DNA of 64,000 nucleotides. It comes from Ga0077555 sp033764055. Its GTDB lineage: Bacteria > Pseudomonadota > Alphaproteobacteria > Rhizobiales > Hyphomicrobiaceae. Below, in pieces: positions 36,478 through 45,362 of the stretch; positions within the stretch are counted from its first letter, which is position 1, and each line of letters starts with the position of its first letter. Position numbers and translations under genes: made by a program. The notes beneath the pieces were generated by a model. The model did no database searches. It worked only from the letters and a program-made list of their open reading frames with translations, and was not told the origin of the DNA. The stretch spans positions 1-64,000 of the forward strand of contig JANRJI010000037.1 of NCBI GenBank assembly GCA_033764055.1. Direction: 5' to 3'.

Positions 36478-37911
36478 ATGGCCGACGCAGAGCAGGCACC
36501 GTCCAGGAAAATCGATACCGAGGGAGCGAACGCCCCTGTCGTCGTGCGGATTGCGGACAGCGACGATACAGATACACCGGAGAAAGCTTTCGCCGCTGCC
36601 GAACGCGCGATCGCAGAGGCGCAAGCTCGCCGTGCGACGGAATTACGTGTTCAATTACGTTTGCTGGAGCGATTGCCGCCGTCGATCGCCGGCCTCGTCG
36701 CCCTGCAGCGCCTCTCGCTCGACCGCACGCGAGTCGCCGACCTCGCCCCGATCGCCGGCCTCGCCGCCCTGCAGCACCTCTCGCTCGACGGCACGCGAGT
36801 CGCCGACCTCGCCCCGATCGCGACATTCACGGGACTCGCAGACGCAGCCATGCTCAACGAGTACGATGGTCTATCAGCTGCACGCTCGGCTGCTGTAGCG
36901 GATCCCAGGCTCGCCCGCCTCATCCGGTTCGGGAACCCCAAGCGAACTGTCGACGTCCTCAACGTCCTTCGTCGGGAAAATAATCTGCCACCCTACTATC
37001 CCGCCGGATACCTGGAAGAGCCAAATGGACCTGACGGTAACGGCACCGACGGCGAGATCATCATCAAGCAACTGCCGCCACCACTGGCAGGAGGCTTCGA
37101 TTTCGCGGGTGGCGACGACGGCCCGTTGCGTCGTGTCAGCGCCGAACCCGACGCCCCGATCGACCAGCAGCGACATCTGCGCGAGGAGCTGCGGTGGAGC
37201 GTCGATCATTTGATCGAGTTGTGCCGGCGCCGCCCCAATCAGCTCAAGCACCTGATGGATCATGGCGAGCGCTTCCGCACGACGCTCGACGGTGACTGGG
37301 ACGCAGAGGCGCTCGACATCTTCTGGGCGCGCGGCAACACCCTGCGCAATCTCTTCGAGCACGACGCGACCGAGCGCAAGAAACCCGATCCCGACCCGGC
37401 GCCCTATCCCGCCGACGTGGCTGCAACGCTCGCGACGGTGTCCGGCACTTTTGAGAGGATCACCAGTCGCGAGCGCGGCCTGCGCCCGCATGAGCAGACC
37501 ATCGAGCCGCTGATCACGGACGAGAAAGCAATTGGCGCGCTGAAGGCTGCCGAAGCGCTGTTGGACGCGGCCAAGGAGAACTCGCGCATTGTTGCACCGG
37601 GGGAGCTCGAGGACGTCGAGGCAACGGCATCCGATGCTGCCGGCAACACTCTATCGGCCCGGCGCGCCCGCGCCTTCACCGTGCGCTCGGCACTCAACCT
37701 GGGTCTTGCTATCATCAAGGGGGCCGTCTCCGTGGCTTGGAAAGCCACCGCCGGCACAACGATAGCGGTATCGGTACTGAACAAAATTCCCGAAGTTGTC
37801 GAATTCGTCGCCCGCAACAGGGCGCTCCTCGAGGAGCTGTTCTCGCTATTGCCGGGCGGCGATAAGGTGTTCCGTGCGATCGAGTACATCCTCAAGAACT
37901 GGCCATTCTGA
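36478..37911 (+). CDS. Leucine-rich-repeat protein of unknown function
   Basis: 477 residues. Residues about 1-70 are helical and charged. Two nearly identical 22-residue leucine-rich repeats follow (71-92 and 93-114; AGLxALQxLSLDxTRVADLA-PI), then a decayed third. Residues 120-400 are polar, with a segment RTVDVLNVLRRENNLPPYY reminiscent of linker regions in signalling proteins. Near 405-445 is a hydrophobic stretch (NLGLAIIKGAVSVAWKATAG, TTIAVSVLNKI) that may insert in a membrane. No signal peptide is present. The family is not recognised. It starts 12 bases after hicA and is followed by a Uma2 nuclease, suggesting an accessory islet, possibly linked to toxin-antitoxin or defence functions. 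Confidence 0.75.
   Translation: MADAEQAPSRKIDTEGANAPVVVRIADSDDTDTPEKAFAAAERAIAEAQARRATELRVQLRLLERLPPSIAGLVALQRLSLDRTRVADLAPIAGLAALQHLSLDGTRVADLAPIATFTGLADAAMLNEYDGLSAARSAAVADPRLARLIRFGNPKRTVDVLNVLRRENNLPPYYPAGYLEEPNGPDGNGTDGEIIIKQLPPPLAGGFDFAGGDDGPLRRVSAEPDAPIDQQRHLREELRWSVDHLIELCRRRPNQLKHLMDHGERFRTTLDGDWDAEALDIFWARGNTLRNLFEHDATERKKPDPDPAPYPADVAATLATVSGTFERITSRERGLRPHEQTIEPLITDEKAIGALKAAEALLDAAKENSRIVAPGELEDVEATASDAAGNTLSARRARAFTVRSALNLGLAIIKGAVSVAWKATAGTTIAVSVLNKIPEVVEFVARNRALLEELFSLLPGGDKVFRAIEYILKNWPF
36688..36819 (+). repeat. Tandem 66-bp duplication inside the LRR gene
   Basis: Two adjacent 66-base units (36688-36753 and 36754-36819), each encoding one 22-residue leucine-rich repeat, differ at only three positions. 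Such similarity at silent sites too indicates a recent duplication. Confidence 0.9.
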
Positions 37912-38026
37912 AAGCCGGCTAGCGGTGGAGGGCGTGCAGCCACGTCCACTCCGCTCTTGGTCTGGCGACACCCACCGCGAGACCGCCGTCTCGCACACCG
38001 CCGCACCCTTTGCTATCCTCCCCGCC

Positions 38027-38620
38027 ATGAACGAGCTTCTCCGCCAGTCCCGTCCCTCGACCCAGGCCGCCGAAGGCGTGCCGCGGTGGCGTTGGACCAC
38101 AGCCGAGCTCCAGCGGCTCGTCGAGCTCGGCGCCATCGATCCCGACGAACGGTTCGAGCTCTTCGGCGGGGAGATCGTGCCGACGTCGCCCAAGGGACGC
38201 CGACACGAGGTGGTTGCCGACGAGCTGGCTCGCTATTGGGCACCGCGCCTGCCTGCCGATATCTGGGTCAGCGTCGAGCGCCAGCTCAATCTCGACGAGG
38301 CGACCTACACCGATCCCGACCTGATCGTGAGGCCGGCACATATCAAGACCTACGATCTTCGCGGTCCGGACGCTCTGCTGGTGGTCGAGGTCGCCGCTTC
38401 GAGCTGGGAGAAGGACATCGGCCTCAAGGCGCGCACCTACGCCGCGTTCGGCGTGCGCGAGTACTGGGTGATCGATGCTGCATCCCATGCAACGCGGGTG
38501 CATCGGTCCCCGACGGCGGAGGGCTATGCCGCCGTCTCGAATCATGCCGCAGATGCCGTGCTGACACCGACCCTCGCCCCCGGGCTCGCCGTGCGGCTGC
38601 CCGATCTCGACCTCGCCTGA
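38027..38620 (+). CDS. Uma2 family (DUF820) restriction-endonuclease-fold protein
   Basis: 197 residues with the PD-(D/E)xK layout of Uma2 proteins: E49 in RFELFGGEIVPTSP, D98 in YTDPDLIVRP, E121 in LLVVEVAASSW and K134 in GLKARTY, followed by FGVREYWVID. All candidate catalytic residues are kept. Uma2 proteins are very abundant in cyanobacteria and scattered elsewhere; their biological role is unknown. ATG 38027 is the first start with the family N-terminus; no clear ribosome-binding site. It closes the hicBA-LRR-Uma2 islet. Confidence 0.88.
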   Translation: MNELLRQSRPSTQAAEGVPRWRWTTAELQRLVELGAIDPDERFELFGGEIVPTSPKGRRHEVVADELARYWAPRLPADIWVSVERQLNLDEATYTDPDLIVRPAHIKTYDLRGPDALLVVEVAASSWEKDIGLKARTYAAFGVREYWVIDAASHATRVHRSPTAEGYAAVSNHAADAVLTPTLAPGLAVRLPDLDLA

Positions 38621-38707
38621 GCCTTGGAGCTAGCGCTTCGTGCTATCGCGGCGCGCTGTCAGGCGGGCGGCTCGCCCGGCCTGGCCCGGCCCCGCCTACC
38701 GCTCCCC

Positions 38708-39877
38708 TCACCCCTCCACGATCAATCGTCCGATCCGATCCTTCTGGATCTCGTTGGTGCCGTCGGCAAAGGCGGCGATGCGGGCGGCAAGCATGTGGCG
38801 GGCGAGCGGGTATTCCGACTTGAGCCCATTGGCGCCGAGGATGGCCATGCACTCGGGCAGCGTGCGCGCCGCCATCTCCACCGCCATCTTCTTGGCGATG
38901 GCCGCAGCCGACATGGCATCGCCCGCCTGCTCGACCAGATCGGCCGCATGGTAGGTGAGCTGCCGTGCGGCCTCGATATCGCTGGCGATGTCGGCGAGCT
39001 TCCAGCGCAGGCCCTGGTGCTCGATCAGCGGCTGGCCGAACGCCTTTCGCTCGCGCGCATATTGGTTGGCGATCGCCAGCGCCTCGCCGACGACGCCGCA
39101 GCACATGGCGGCGACGTGCGTGCGCGCCGCGTTGATCGAGCCGAGCGCCTTCGCGAACGCCTCGCCGGGCTGCATGAGAACGTCGCGATCGGACACGAGC
39201 ACGCCCTCGAGCGCCAGATCGCAAATGCCCGCCACGCTGCCGGCTTCCAGCGCGTACGGCGCCGACATGGTGCATTCCTTCGCGGCAAGATCGACGAGAA
39301 AGCAGGCGATGCCCTTGCCCCGGCGCGCCGGATCGGTCTGGGCGTAGACGATGCCGAGGGTGGCAAGCGTTCCGTGCGTCACCCAGGCCTTCCGGCCCGT
39401 GAGCCTCCAGCCTCCATCGACCCGCTCGGCGCGGGTTGCCGTCGCCGCGAAATCGCTGCCGGATTGCGGCTCGGTCAGGCAGAGCGCGATGATCGTCGTG
39501 CCCGCCACCAGGCCCGGCAGATAGCGCGCCCGCTGCTCCTCCGTGCCGTTCTGGACGAGCCGGAGGGGACCGTTCAGCAGATTGACCAGGGCGAACGAGG
39601 AGACGATGCACTGGCGCGCGATCACCTCGACGATGCCGATCTTGGCCAGGAACGAGGCACCGCCGCCGCCGTGGGCCCTGGGCACGCAGGCAGTGAGGAG
39701 GCCGCTTTCCGCCCAAGCCGCGACGACCTCGCGCGGCAATCCCGGCTGGCGCCCCCGCTCCCACGCAGCGGCATTCGGCCCAATGTATTGCGCGGCGAAC
39801 CGCTCGGCGCGCGCGATGTAGTCGCGATCGACATCGGACAGCGTGCGATGGTCGCGGATGTCGGCTCTGGCTTTCAT
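38708..39877 (-). CDS. Acyl-CoA dehydrogenase
   Basis: 389-residue FAD enzyme that introduces the alpha-beta double bond of acyl-CoA thioesters. The family motifs ALCLTEPQSGSDFAATATRA (FAD/substrate contact), WRLTGRKAWVTHG, and the C-terminal FADGTNEIQKDRIGRLIVEG are clear. The length is standard. The subfamily, and so chain length or branched substrate, cannot be fixed. It stands alone on the minus strand, so pathway context is missing. Confidence 0.93.
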   Translation of the reverse strand: MKARADIRDHRTLSDVDRDYIARAERFAAQYIGPNAAAWERGRQPGLPREVVAAWAESGLLTACVPRAHGGGGASFLAKIGIVEVIARQCIVSSFALVNLLNGPLRLVQNGTEEQRARYLPGLVAGTTIIALCLTEPQSGSDFAATATRAERVDGGWRLTGRKAWVTHGTLATLGIVYAQTDPARRGKGIACFLVDLAAKECTMSAPYALEAGSVAGICDLALEGVLVSDRDVLMQPGEAFAKALGSINAARTHVAAMCCGVVGEALAIANQYARERKAFGQPLIEHQGLRWKLADIASDIEAARQLTYHAADLVEQAGDAMSAAAIAKKMAVEMAARTLPECMAILGANGLKSEYPLARHMLAARIAAFADGTNEIQKDRIGRLIVEG

Positions 39878-40133
39878 GATGGCCTCCCGGTTACCGATCG
39901 ATCTTGGCAGCCCAGCGCGCGATGATCCAGGCGTCGCGCTCGCGTCGCTCCGGCGTGGCTCCGGCGTCGTGCCTGCCGCAACGGTGTGCTATCGCTTGGT
40001 GACGTGCTCGTTCCGCTGCTGATGACGGCGCTGGCCGTACGGCTTGCCGACCTCGGTCTCACACCGGAGGCGGCATAAGGGAAGCTGCTCACACCGGTCG
40101 CTCCGGTCCCAGTTTCAGAGAGGCGCACGGCTC

Positions 40134-40568
40134 ATGCCGCAGGCGACGGTCACGATAGCGACGCAGGGGCCGGGGCTCTACGAGCTGACGCGGGAAGCGG
40201 CCACCTTCGTGCAGAAGGCCGCTGCGGAGAGTGGCCTCGCCTCCGGACTGCTCACCGTCTTCGTGCGACACACCTCGTGCTCGCTGCTGATCCAGGAGAA
40301 CGCCGACCCGGACGTTCGGCGCGACCTCGACGCGTTCTTCAACCGGATTGTGCCCCCCGCCGACGATCCGAGCATGGGCTGGATCGTGCACACCACCGAG
40401 GGCCCAGACGACATGCCGGCGCACATCAAGGCGGCCCTGACCTCGGTATCGCTGTCGATCCCGGTGTCGGGCGCACGTCTGCTGCTCGGCACATGGCAAG
40501 GCATCTATCTGTTCGAGCATAGGACGCGGCCGCACCGGCGCGAGATCGTGCTGCATCTGTCGCCATGA
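40134..40568 (+). CDS. YjbQ family protein (secondary thiamine-phosphate synthase type)
   Basis: 144 residues of the YjbQ/UPF0047 family: RHTSCSLLIQENADPDVRRD near the middle and HTTEGPDDMPAHIKAALT after it, with the conserved His residues that form the trimeric metal-binding active site, then GTWQGIYLFEHRTRPHRREI. Some members have weak thiamine-phosphate synthase activity, and several bind zinc; the physiological role is unsettled. ATG 40134 is preceded by GAGAGG. It stands alone. Confidence 0.93.
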   Translation: MPQATVTIATQGPGLYELTREAATFVQKAAAESGLASGLLTVFVRHTSCSLLIQENADPDVRRDLDAFFNRIVPPADDPSMGWIVHTTEGPDDMPAHIKAALTSVSLSIPVSGARLLLGTWQGIYLFEHRTRPHRREIVLHLSP

Positions 40569-40794
40569 CGGCGACTGCCGGGCGTGGTGACATGCCCGGC
40601 GCGCATCGAGGATCCCCCTCGTCCCGACCTGACGCGCAGCCGGCACCCAGTGGGTCGCATCCGCCGCGGCCCTCTGCTATGCCTTGTGCATGATCGAGGA
40701 CACCAGGAAGCTCGCGCTGTCCTTGCCCCTCGGCGACTTTTCCGTGGGCCGCTTCTCGATGTCGCCACCACCTTATCGCTCGACGGTGATCCCC

Positions 40795-41082
40795 ATGTCT
40801 TTCTGGAAATCCCTGCTCGGTGGCGGCAGCGCCAAGAGCCCTGGCCCCGGCAAACCCGTTCGTGAGATCGAGCACAACGGCTATCGCATCGCCGCCACGC
40901 CCTATCCCGAGGCCGGACAGTTCCAGGTCGCGGGCGTCATCACGAAGGAGGTCGCCGGGGCCGTCAGACAGCACAAGTTCGTTCGCGCCGACAGGTTCGG
41001 CTCGCTCGAGGAGGCGGCCGACTTCGCGATCATGAAGGGGCGACAGATCATCGACCAGCAGGGCGATCGGATCTTCGGCTGA
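40795..41082 (+). CDS. HlyU family protein
   Basis: 95 residues of the HlyU family (PF10115): MSFWKSLLGGGSAK, then EIEHNGYRIAATPYPEAGQF, QVAGVITKEVAG, QHKFVRADRF and the closing ADFAIMKGRQIIDQQGDRIF. In spite of the name, shared with a Vibrio haemolysin regulator, this short alphaproteobacterial family has no proven role. ATG 40795 is right where the family begins. It stands alone. Confidence 0.88.
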   Translation: MSFWKSLLGGGSAKSPGPGKPVREIEHNGYRIAATPYPEAGQFQVAGVITKEVAGAVRQHKFVRADRFGSLEEAADFAIMKGRQIIDQQGDRIFG

Positions 41083-41108
41083 GCTACGCCGGCACGCAGC
41101 CTGCGCCG

Positions 41109-41684
41109 TCAGGCTGCCTTCGTCATGCGCTGCGACAGGTCGAGGACGGCCAGCATGTAGCCGACACGGTCCTCCACGGCCTCGGCCATCAACGAGAAGT
41201 AGTCCGGCGTGTCGGGCACGATCTCGCCCACGACCTCCCCATACTCCATGCGAAGCACCGCCTCGTGATGGCGGGCGAGCGCCTGCATGCGGGCGTTCTC
41301 GGCGAGGCAGCTCATGTAGATGAGCTGCACGCCGCGATTGCGGGCACAGCGGATGAGGCGGCCCATCAGCTCGCCCCCGAGACCCTGATCCTGGTGCTGC
41401 GGCTCTACGGAGAAGGCGGCCTCGGCCTCGCGCCCCCAGGTGTCGCCGAGCTTGCGTAGCTCGCCGGCCGCACGCAACTCGCCGGCGATGAAGGCACCGA
41501 TGACGATGCCCCCCATGTCGCCCATGCGAGCAGCATAGTCTTCGATGAAGGCGTCGGCTACGGCATGGGCGAAGCGCAGGCGCCGGCTGTCCTTGTCGAG
41601 CCGCAGCAGATGGTCCCGGAAGCGCGTGGCCTCACTGGGCCACAGCTTGCGGAATACCGGGGCGTCAGTTGCAGAGATGCTCAC
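41109..41684 (-). CDS. GNAT family N-acetyltransferase
   Basis: 191 residues with the GNAT acetyl-CoA site: AAFSVEPQHQDQGLGGELMG, i.e. the Q-x-x-G-x-G/A pyrophosphate loop, followed by ARNRGVQLIYMSCLAENARM. The N-terminal RFRDHLLRLDKDSRRLRFAH is shared with GNAT proteins found in proteobacterial Pat-like groups. The acceptor is unknown. Convergent with the HlyU gene (26-base gap). Confidence 0.88.
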   Translation of the reverse strand: MSISATDAPVFRKLWPSEATRFRDHLLRLDKDSRRLRFAHAVADAFIEDYAARMGDMGGIVIGAFIAGELRAAGELRKLGDTWGREAEAAFSVEPQHQDQGLGGELMGRLIRCARNRGVQLIYMSCLAENARMQALARHHEAVLRMEYGEVVGEIVPDTPDYFSLMAEAVEDRVGYMLAVLDLSQRMTKAA

Positions 41685-42028
41685 GATCTATCCTTCCGTC
41701 AGGCTTGCCAGGTCCGCCTTCGGCGCCGTCCGGGCTCGCCATCGCCACCTAAGCACTGATGTTGCAATGCACAAGACGACGAGGAGCGCACGACCCATGC
41801 AGTGACGGACTACAATTGAATGGATTTCAGAAATTCCGTATCGGATCGGCTGCAAGCCCGAGCCGTTGTTGCGGCATGGCCACCCGAAGCGCGCTGCCAG
41901 GCCGCGGGGGCGACGCTTGACCGTTGCACCGGCCGCCGCTAGCCGACAAGATCGATCCGCCCGTCCCGCCGCGATGACCCAGTGCGCCGCACGTCAACGC
42001 ACACCCTTCCGCCCCGGATGCCCTCACG
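41685..42028. other. 344-base intergenic region
   Basis: Divergent region between the GNAT gene and zapE. No reading frame with a ribosome-binding site or family features is seen. A mildly AT-rich stretch near 41800-41845 could hold a promoter. Confidence 0.4.
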
Positions 42029-43174
42029 ATGCTGCAAGGCCCGCTCGAGACCCTGAAGGCGCGCGTCGCCGCCGGAGAGATGGACGCCGATCCGGCACAG
42101 CTGGCGGCAGCCGAGCGGCTGGGTGCGCTCGGCGACGCACTGGCTGCCTGGCGATCCGGCCGGCGCTGGAGCCTCGGCGGGTTGCTCGGGGGAAAAAAGG
42201 TGCCACCACCGAGGGGACTTTACATTCACGGCAAAGTTGGCCGGGGCAAGACGATGCTCATGGATCTGTTCTTCGAGGCGACCCGGTTCACCCCAAAGCG
42301 CCGGCTCCACTTCCACGAGTTCATGGCCGAGACCCACGACCGCATAGGAGCCGCCCGCAAGCGCGTGGAGGGAGATCCGATTCCCGTCGTCGCGGCCGAG
42401 ATCGCGCAGGGCGCGGGGCTGCTGTGCTTCGACGAGCTGCACGTCACCGACATCGCCGACGCCATGATCCTCGGCCGGCTGTTCAAGGGGCTGTTCGAGC
42501 GCGACGTGGCGATGGTCGCCACATCCAACGTGCCGCCGTCGGGCCTCTACAAGAACGGCCTCAACCGGCAGCTCTTCCTCCCGTCGATCGCCTTGATCGA
42601 GCAGAACATGGAGGTCATGGAGCTGGTCTCGGCCAAGGACTTCCGCCTCGAGAAGCTCGAGGGGCAGCGGCTCTATTTCACGCCCGCGGACGCCGCGGCG
42701 CAGAAGGCGCTGAGCTCGGCCTTCACCCGTCTCACCGGGCTGCTTCAAGGCCGGCCCACGGAGATCGACGTCAAAGGCCGCTCGCTGCGCGTGCCCGAGG
42801 CAGCGCGTGGGGTCGCCCGCTTCACCTTCGACGAGCTCTGCGACCGGCCGCTCGGGTCGCTCGACTACCTGGCGATCGCGCATCGCTTCCATACCCTCAT
42901 CCTGTCTGGCATCCCGCGGCTGGTGCCGGAGCGGCGCGCTGCGGCCCGCCGGTTCATCAACCTGATCGATACGCTCTACGACGCGCGCGTCGGCCTGATT
43001 GCCTCGGCTGAGGCCGAGCCGGACGACCTGCACCCGGCAGGTGACGAATCGTTCCTGTTCGAGCGCACCGCCAGCCGCCTGATCGAGATGCGCTCGGCAG
43101 CCTATCTCGAGAGCCGCATGGAACGGATCGACGCAACACGAGAGTCAGAGGCTACAGACGCCGCCTCACATTAA
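42029..43174 (+). CDS. zapE: AFG1-like ATPase, cell division protein ZapE type
   Basis: 381-residue P-loop ATPase. Walker A is G68-K-V-G-R-G-K-T75 and Walker B is LLCFDELHV (131-139). Other family segments are LHFHEFMAETHDRIG and FTFDELCDRPLGSLDYLAIA. In E. coli, ZapE binds FtsZ at the closing septum; the mitochondrial homologue AFG1 aids respiratory complex turnover. Start at ATG 42029 has no strong ribosome-binding site but is where the family starts. The nitroreductase gene follows by 35 bases. Confidence 0.93.
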   Translation: MLQGPLETLKARVAAGEMDADPAQLAAAERLGALGDALAAWRSGRRWSLGGLLGGKKVPPPRGLYIHGKVGRGKTMLMDLFFEATRFTPKRRLHFHEFMAETHDRIGAARKRVEGDPIPVVAAEIAQGAGLLCFDELHVTDIADAMILGRLFKGLFERDVAMVATSNVPPSGLYKNGLNRQLFLPSIALIEQNMEVMELVSAKDFRLEKLEGQRLYFTPADAAAQKALSSAFTRLTGLLQGRPTEIDVKGRSLRVPEAARGVARFTFDELCDRPLGSLDYLAIAHRFHTLILSGIPRLVPERRAAARRFINLIDTLYDARVGLIASAEAEPDDLHPAGDESFLFERTASRLIEMRSAAYLESRMERIDATRESEATDAASH

Positions 43175-43209
43175 GGCATCCATTCGAGATCTACCCGAGG
43201 GAGACACTG

Positions 43210-44055
43210 ATGAACGACATGGCCACCCCAGCGATACTGCCGTCCAAGACCGCTTTGCTCACAGAGCGGTATGGGGCAGCCGCAGCGCCTGCCGCTGGCC
43301 CCTGGAACGACGTGATCGGCTCGCTCCTGACGCACCGCTCGGTGCGCGGGTTCAAGAGCGATCCGGTGCCGGCGGGAACGCTCGAGACATTGATCGCGGC
43401 GGCCCAGTCCGCTGCGACCTCGTCCAACCTGCAGACGTGGTCGGTCGTGGCCGTCAACGACCCGGCGACGCGGGCCGAGTTCGCCAAGATCGCCAACAAC
43501 CAGAAGCACATCGTCGAGTGCCCGCTGTTCCTGTGCTTCCTGGCCGACGTCTCGCGCAATGAGCGCATGGGGCAGGCGGAAAAGACGCCGCTGGAGGGAT
43601 TGCCGTATCTGGAGACGTTCCTCGTCGCGGCCATCGACGCGGCACTTGCTGCGCAGAACGCCGTGGTCGCTGCGGAGTCGTTGGGTCTGTCCACGGTCTA
43701 CATCGGCGCCATGCGCAACGACGTGCAGACCGTCGCCAAGCTGCTCGGCCTCCCGCCAGGCGCAATGTGCGTTTTCGGCCTTTGCATCGGCTACGCCAAG
43801 CCCGGCGCCGAGAGCTCGATCAAGCCGCGGCTGCCGCAGCAGGCGATCCTCTACCGCGAGCGCTATGTCGCATCGGAGGACAACCGGCATCGTGCCGCCT
43901 ACGACGCCGAGCTGTCGCGCTTCTCGAAGGCTCACGAGATGAGCCAGTATACCTGGACAGAGCGCGTGCTGAACCGCCTCGGTCCGATCAAATCGCTGAG
44001 CGGCCGCGATAAGCTCAAGGCGGCCATCAACGCGCTCGGCTTCCCGCTACGTTGA
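43210..44055 (+). CDS. Nitroreductase family NADPH-dependent flavoprotein
   Basis: 281 residues of the NfsA/FRP branch. FMN-binding features: LLTHRSVRGFKSDPVPAGTL, AAQSAATSSNLQTWSVVAVN, and GLSTVYIGAMRNDVQTVAKL followed by LGLPPGAMCVFGLCIGYAKP. Such dimeric FMN enzymes reduce nitro-aromatics, quinones or flavins. AGGGAGA lies upstream of ATG 43210. It follows zapE by 35 bases and may share its transcript, without an obvious functional link. Confidence 0.92.
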   Translation: MNDMATPAILPSKTALLTERYGAAAAPAAGPWNDVIGSLLTHRSVRGFKSDPVPAGTLETLIAAAQSAATSSNLQTWSVVAVNDPATRAEFAKIANNQKHIVECPLFLCFLADVSRNERMGQAEKTPLEGLPYLETFLVAAIDAALAAQNAVVAAESLGLSTVYIGAMRNDVQTVAKLLGLPPGAMCVFGLCIGYAKPGAESSIKPRLPQQAILYRERYVASEDNRHRAAYDAELSRFSKAHEMSQYTWTERVLNRLGPIKSLSGRDKLKAAINALGFPLR

Positions 44056-44235
44056 GCCGGCAACCCGCCGTCTGCCTGGGCCGCCCGGACGATGCGACGT
44101 CCCGGCGGCTGCATTTTCTTCGTGCAGCCACGGGGCAATCAACGAGCGCAAGGCCATTGCGCCACATCGAAAGCCCGGCTAGCCTCTCACGCAGCGCGAT
44201 CAAAAATCGCGCAGCAGAATGTGGGAGGAACAAGA

Positions 44236-45288
44236 ATGAAAAAGTGGTTTGCCGCCCTCTCGGCGGCAGCGTTGGCTTGTGCATCTCTGGTGGTTGCTCA
44301 GCCGGCTGATGCCCAGGAAAAGAAAGTCCGGGCGCAAATGGCCGGCGCCTTCCCGAGCAACATGCTCATCCTGGGCGCCGCCGAGCTTCGCACCGTCGAC
44401 TACATCAAGCGACTGTCCAACGGCACGATCGACATCAAGTTCTTCGAGCCCGGTGCGCTCGTGCCCGGCAGCCAGTATTTCGACGCCGTCGGCAGCGGCT
44501 CGCTCGACATGGCCTACACGGCCGCCGGCTACTTCACCGGCAAGGACATCGCCTTCGCGATGTTCACCACAGTCCCGTTCGGTCCCGACGCTTCCGAGTT
44601 CTTCGGTTGGTTCGAGTACGGCGGCGGCAACAAGATCATGCAGGAGTTGCATGCGAAGTACGGGATCGTCGCGCACAACTGCGGCCTCATCCCGCCCGAA
44701 GCCTCGGGCTGGTTCCGCAAGGAGATCAAGACAGCCGACGACTTCAAGGGCCTGAAGATGCGCTTCTTCGGCCTCGGCGCCAACGTCATGCAGAAGATGG
44801 GCGTCGCGACCCAGCTGCTCCAGGCAGGCGAAATCTTCCAGGCGCTCCAGCTCGGGACGATCGACGCCACCGAGTTCTCGATGCCGACCATGGACCTGTC
44901 GCTCGGGTTCCATCAGGTGGCGAAGTTCTACTACTTCCCCGGATGGCACCAGCAAACCTCTATCGGCCAGCTCTACATCTCCAAGAAGAAGTGGGATGAG
45001 TTCTCGCCCTGGCAAAAGGACGTCGTCGAGCTGGCCTGCAAGGCACAGATGCTGCAGGAGGTGGCCGAGGCCGATGCCAAGCAGGCGGCAGCCATGAAGG
45101 AGCTGCAATCGAAGGGTGTCCAGATCAAGAAGTGGGATCCGGCGATTGTCAAGGCTCTGGAGGAAAAGTGGCTTGAGGTCGTCAAGGAAGAGTCGTCCAA
45201 GAGCGAGAACTTCAAGAAGGTCTGGGAGTCCTATTCCAAGTTCCGTGCCGACTACGCCATCTGGCGTGAGCACGGCTACATGAAATAA
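44236..45288 (+). CDS. TRAP transporter substrate-binding protein DctP (copy 1)
   Basis: 350 residues. Signal peptide 1-26 (ends PADAQ). Mature protein has the DctP fold, with the substrate-binding Arg probably in KGLKMRFFGLGANVM, and the segment LGTIDATEFSMP typical of the mannitol/chloroaromatic/2-oxo acid branch. It captures an organic anion in the periplasm and delivers it to DctQM. GGGAGGA lies upstream of ATG 44236. The next gene is a paralogue; both precede one dctQM pair. A strong hairpin follows the stop. Confidence 0.93.
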   Translation: MKKWFAALSAAALACASLVVAQPADAQEKKVRAQMAGAFPSNMLILGAAELRTVDYIKRLSNGTIDIKFFEPGALVPGSQYFDAVGSGSLDMAYTAAGYFTGKDIAFAMFTTVPFGPDASEFFGWFEYGGGNKIMQELHAKYGIVAHNCGLIPPEASGWFRKEIKTADDFKGLKMRFFGLGANVMQKMGVATQLLQAGEIFQALQLGTIDATEFSMPTMDLSLGFHQVAKFYYFPGWHQQTSIGQLYISKKKWDEFSPWQKDVVELACKAQMLQEVAEADAKQAAAMKELQSKGVQIKKWDPAIVKALEEKWLEVVKEESSKSENFKKVWESYSKFRADYAIWREHGYMK

Positions 45289-45296
45289 TGACTTAG

Positions 45297-45330
45297 GAGG
45301 GGTGGCCTCGCACGATCGAGGCTGCCCCTC
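45297..45330 (+). terminator. Strong intergenic hairpin between the two dctP copies
   Basis: Fourteen-bp stem (GAGGGGTGGCCTCG / CGAGGCTGCCCCTC, two G-T pairs) with a 6-base loop, 8 bases past the copy-1 stop. No T-run follows, so it looks like an mRNA 3'-end stabiliser or partial terminator rather than a full stop. Confidence 0.6.
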
Positions 45331-45362
45331 GGCTTGCCTTCGCCTATCAAACTCGGAGCAGA

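Noticed and set aside
39878..40133. Short fragment DVLVPLLMTALAVRLADLG as a possible gene remnant
   Set aside because: Only about 25 residues, no family match that I can name, and no clear start or ribosome-binding site.
41939..43033. 364-codon minus-strand frame opposite zapE
   Set aside because: Shadow; zapE carries both Walker motifs in the plus frame.
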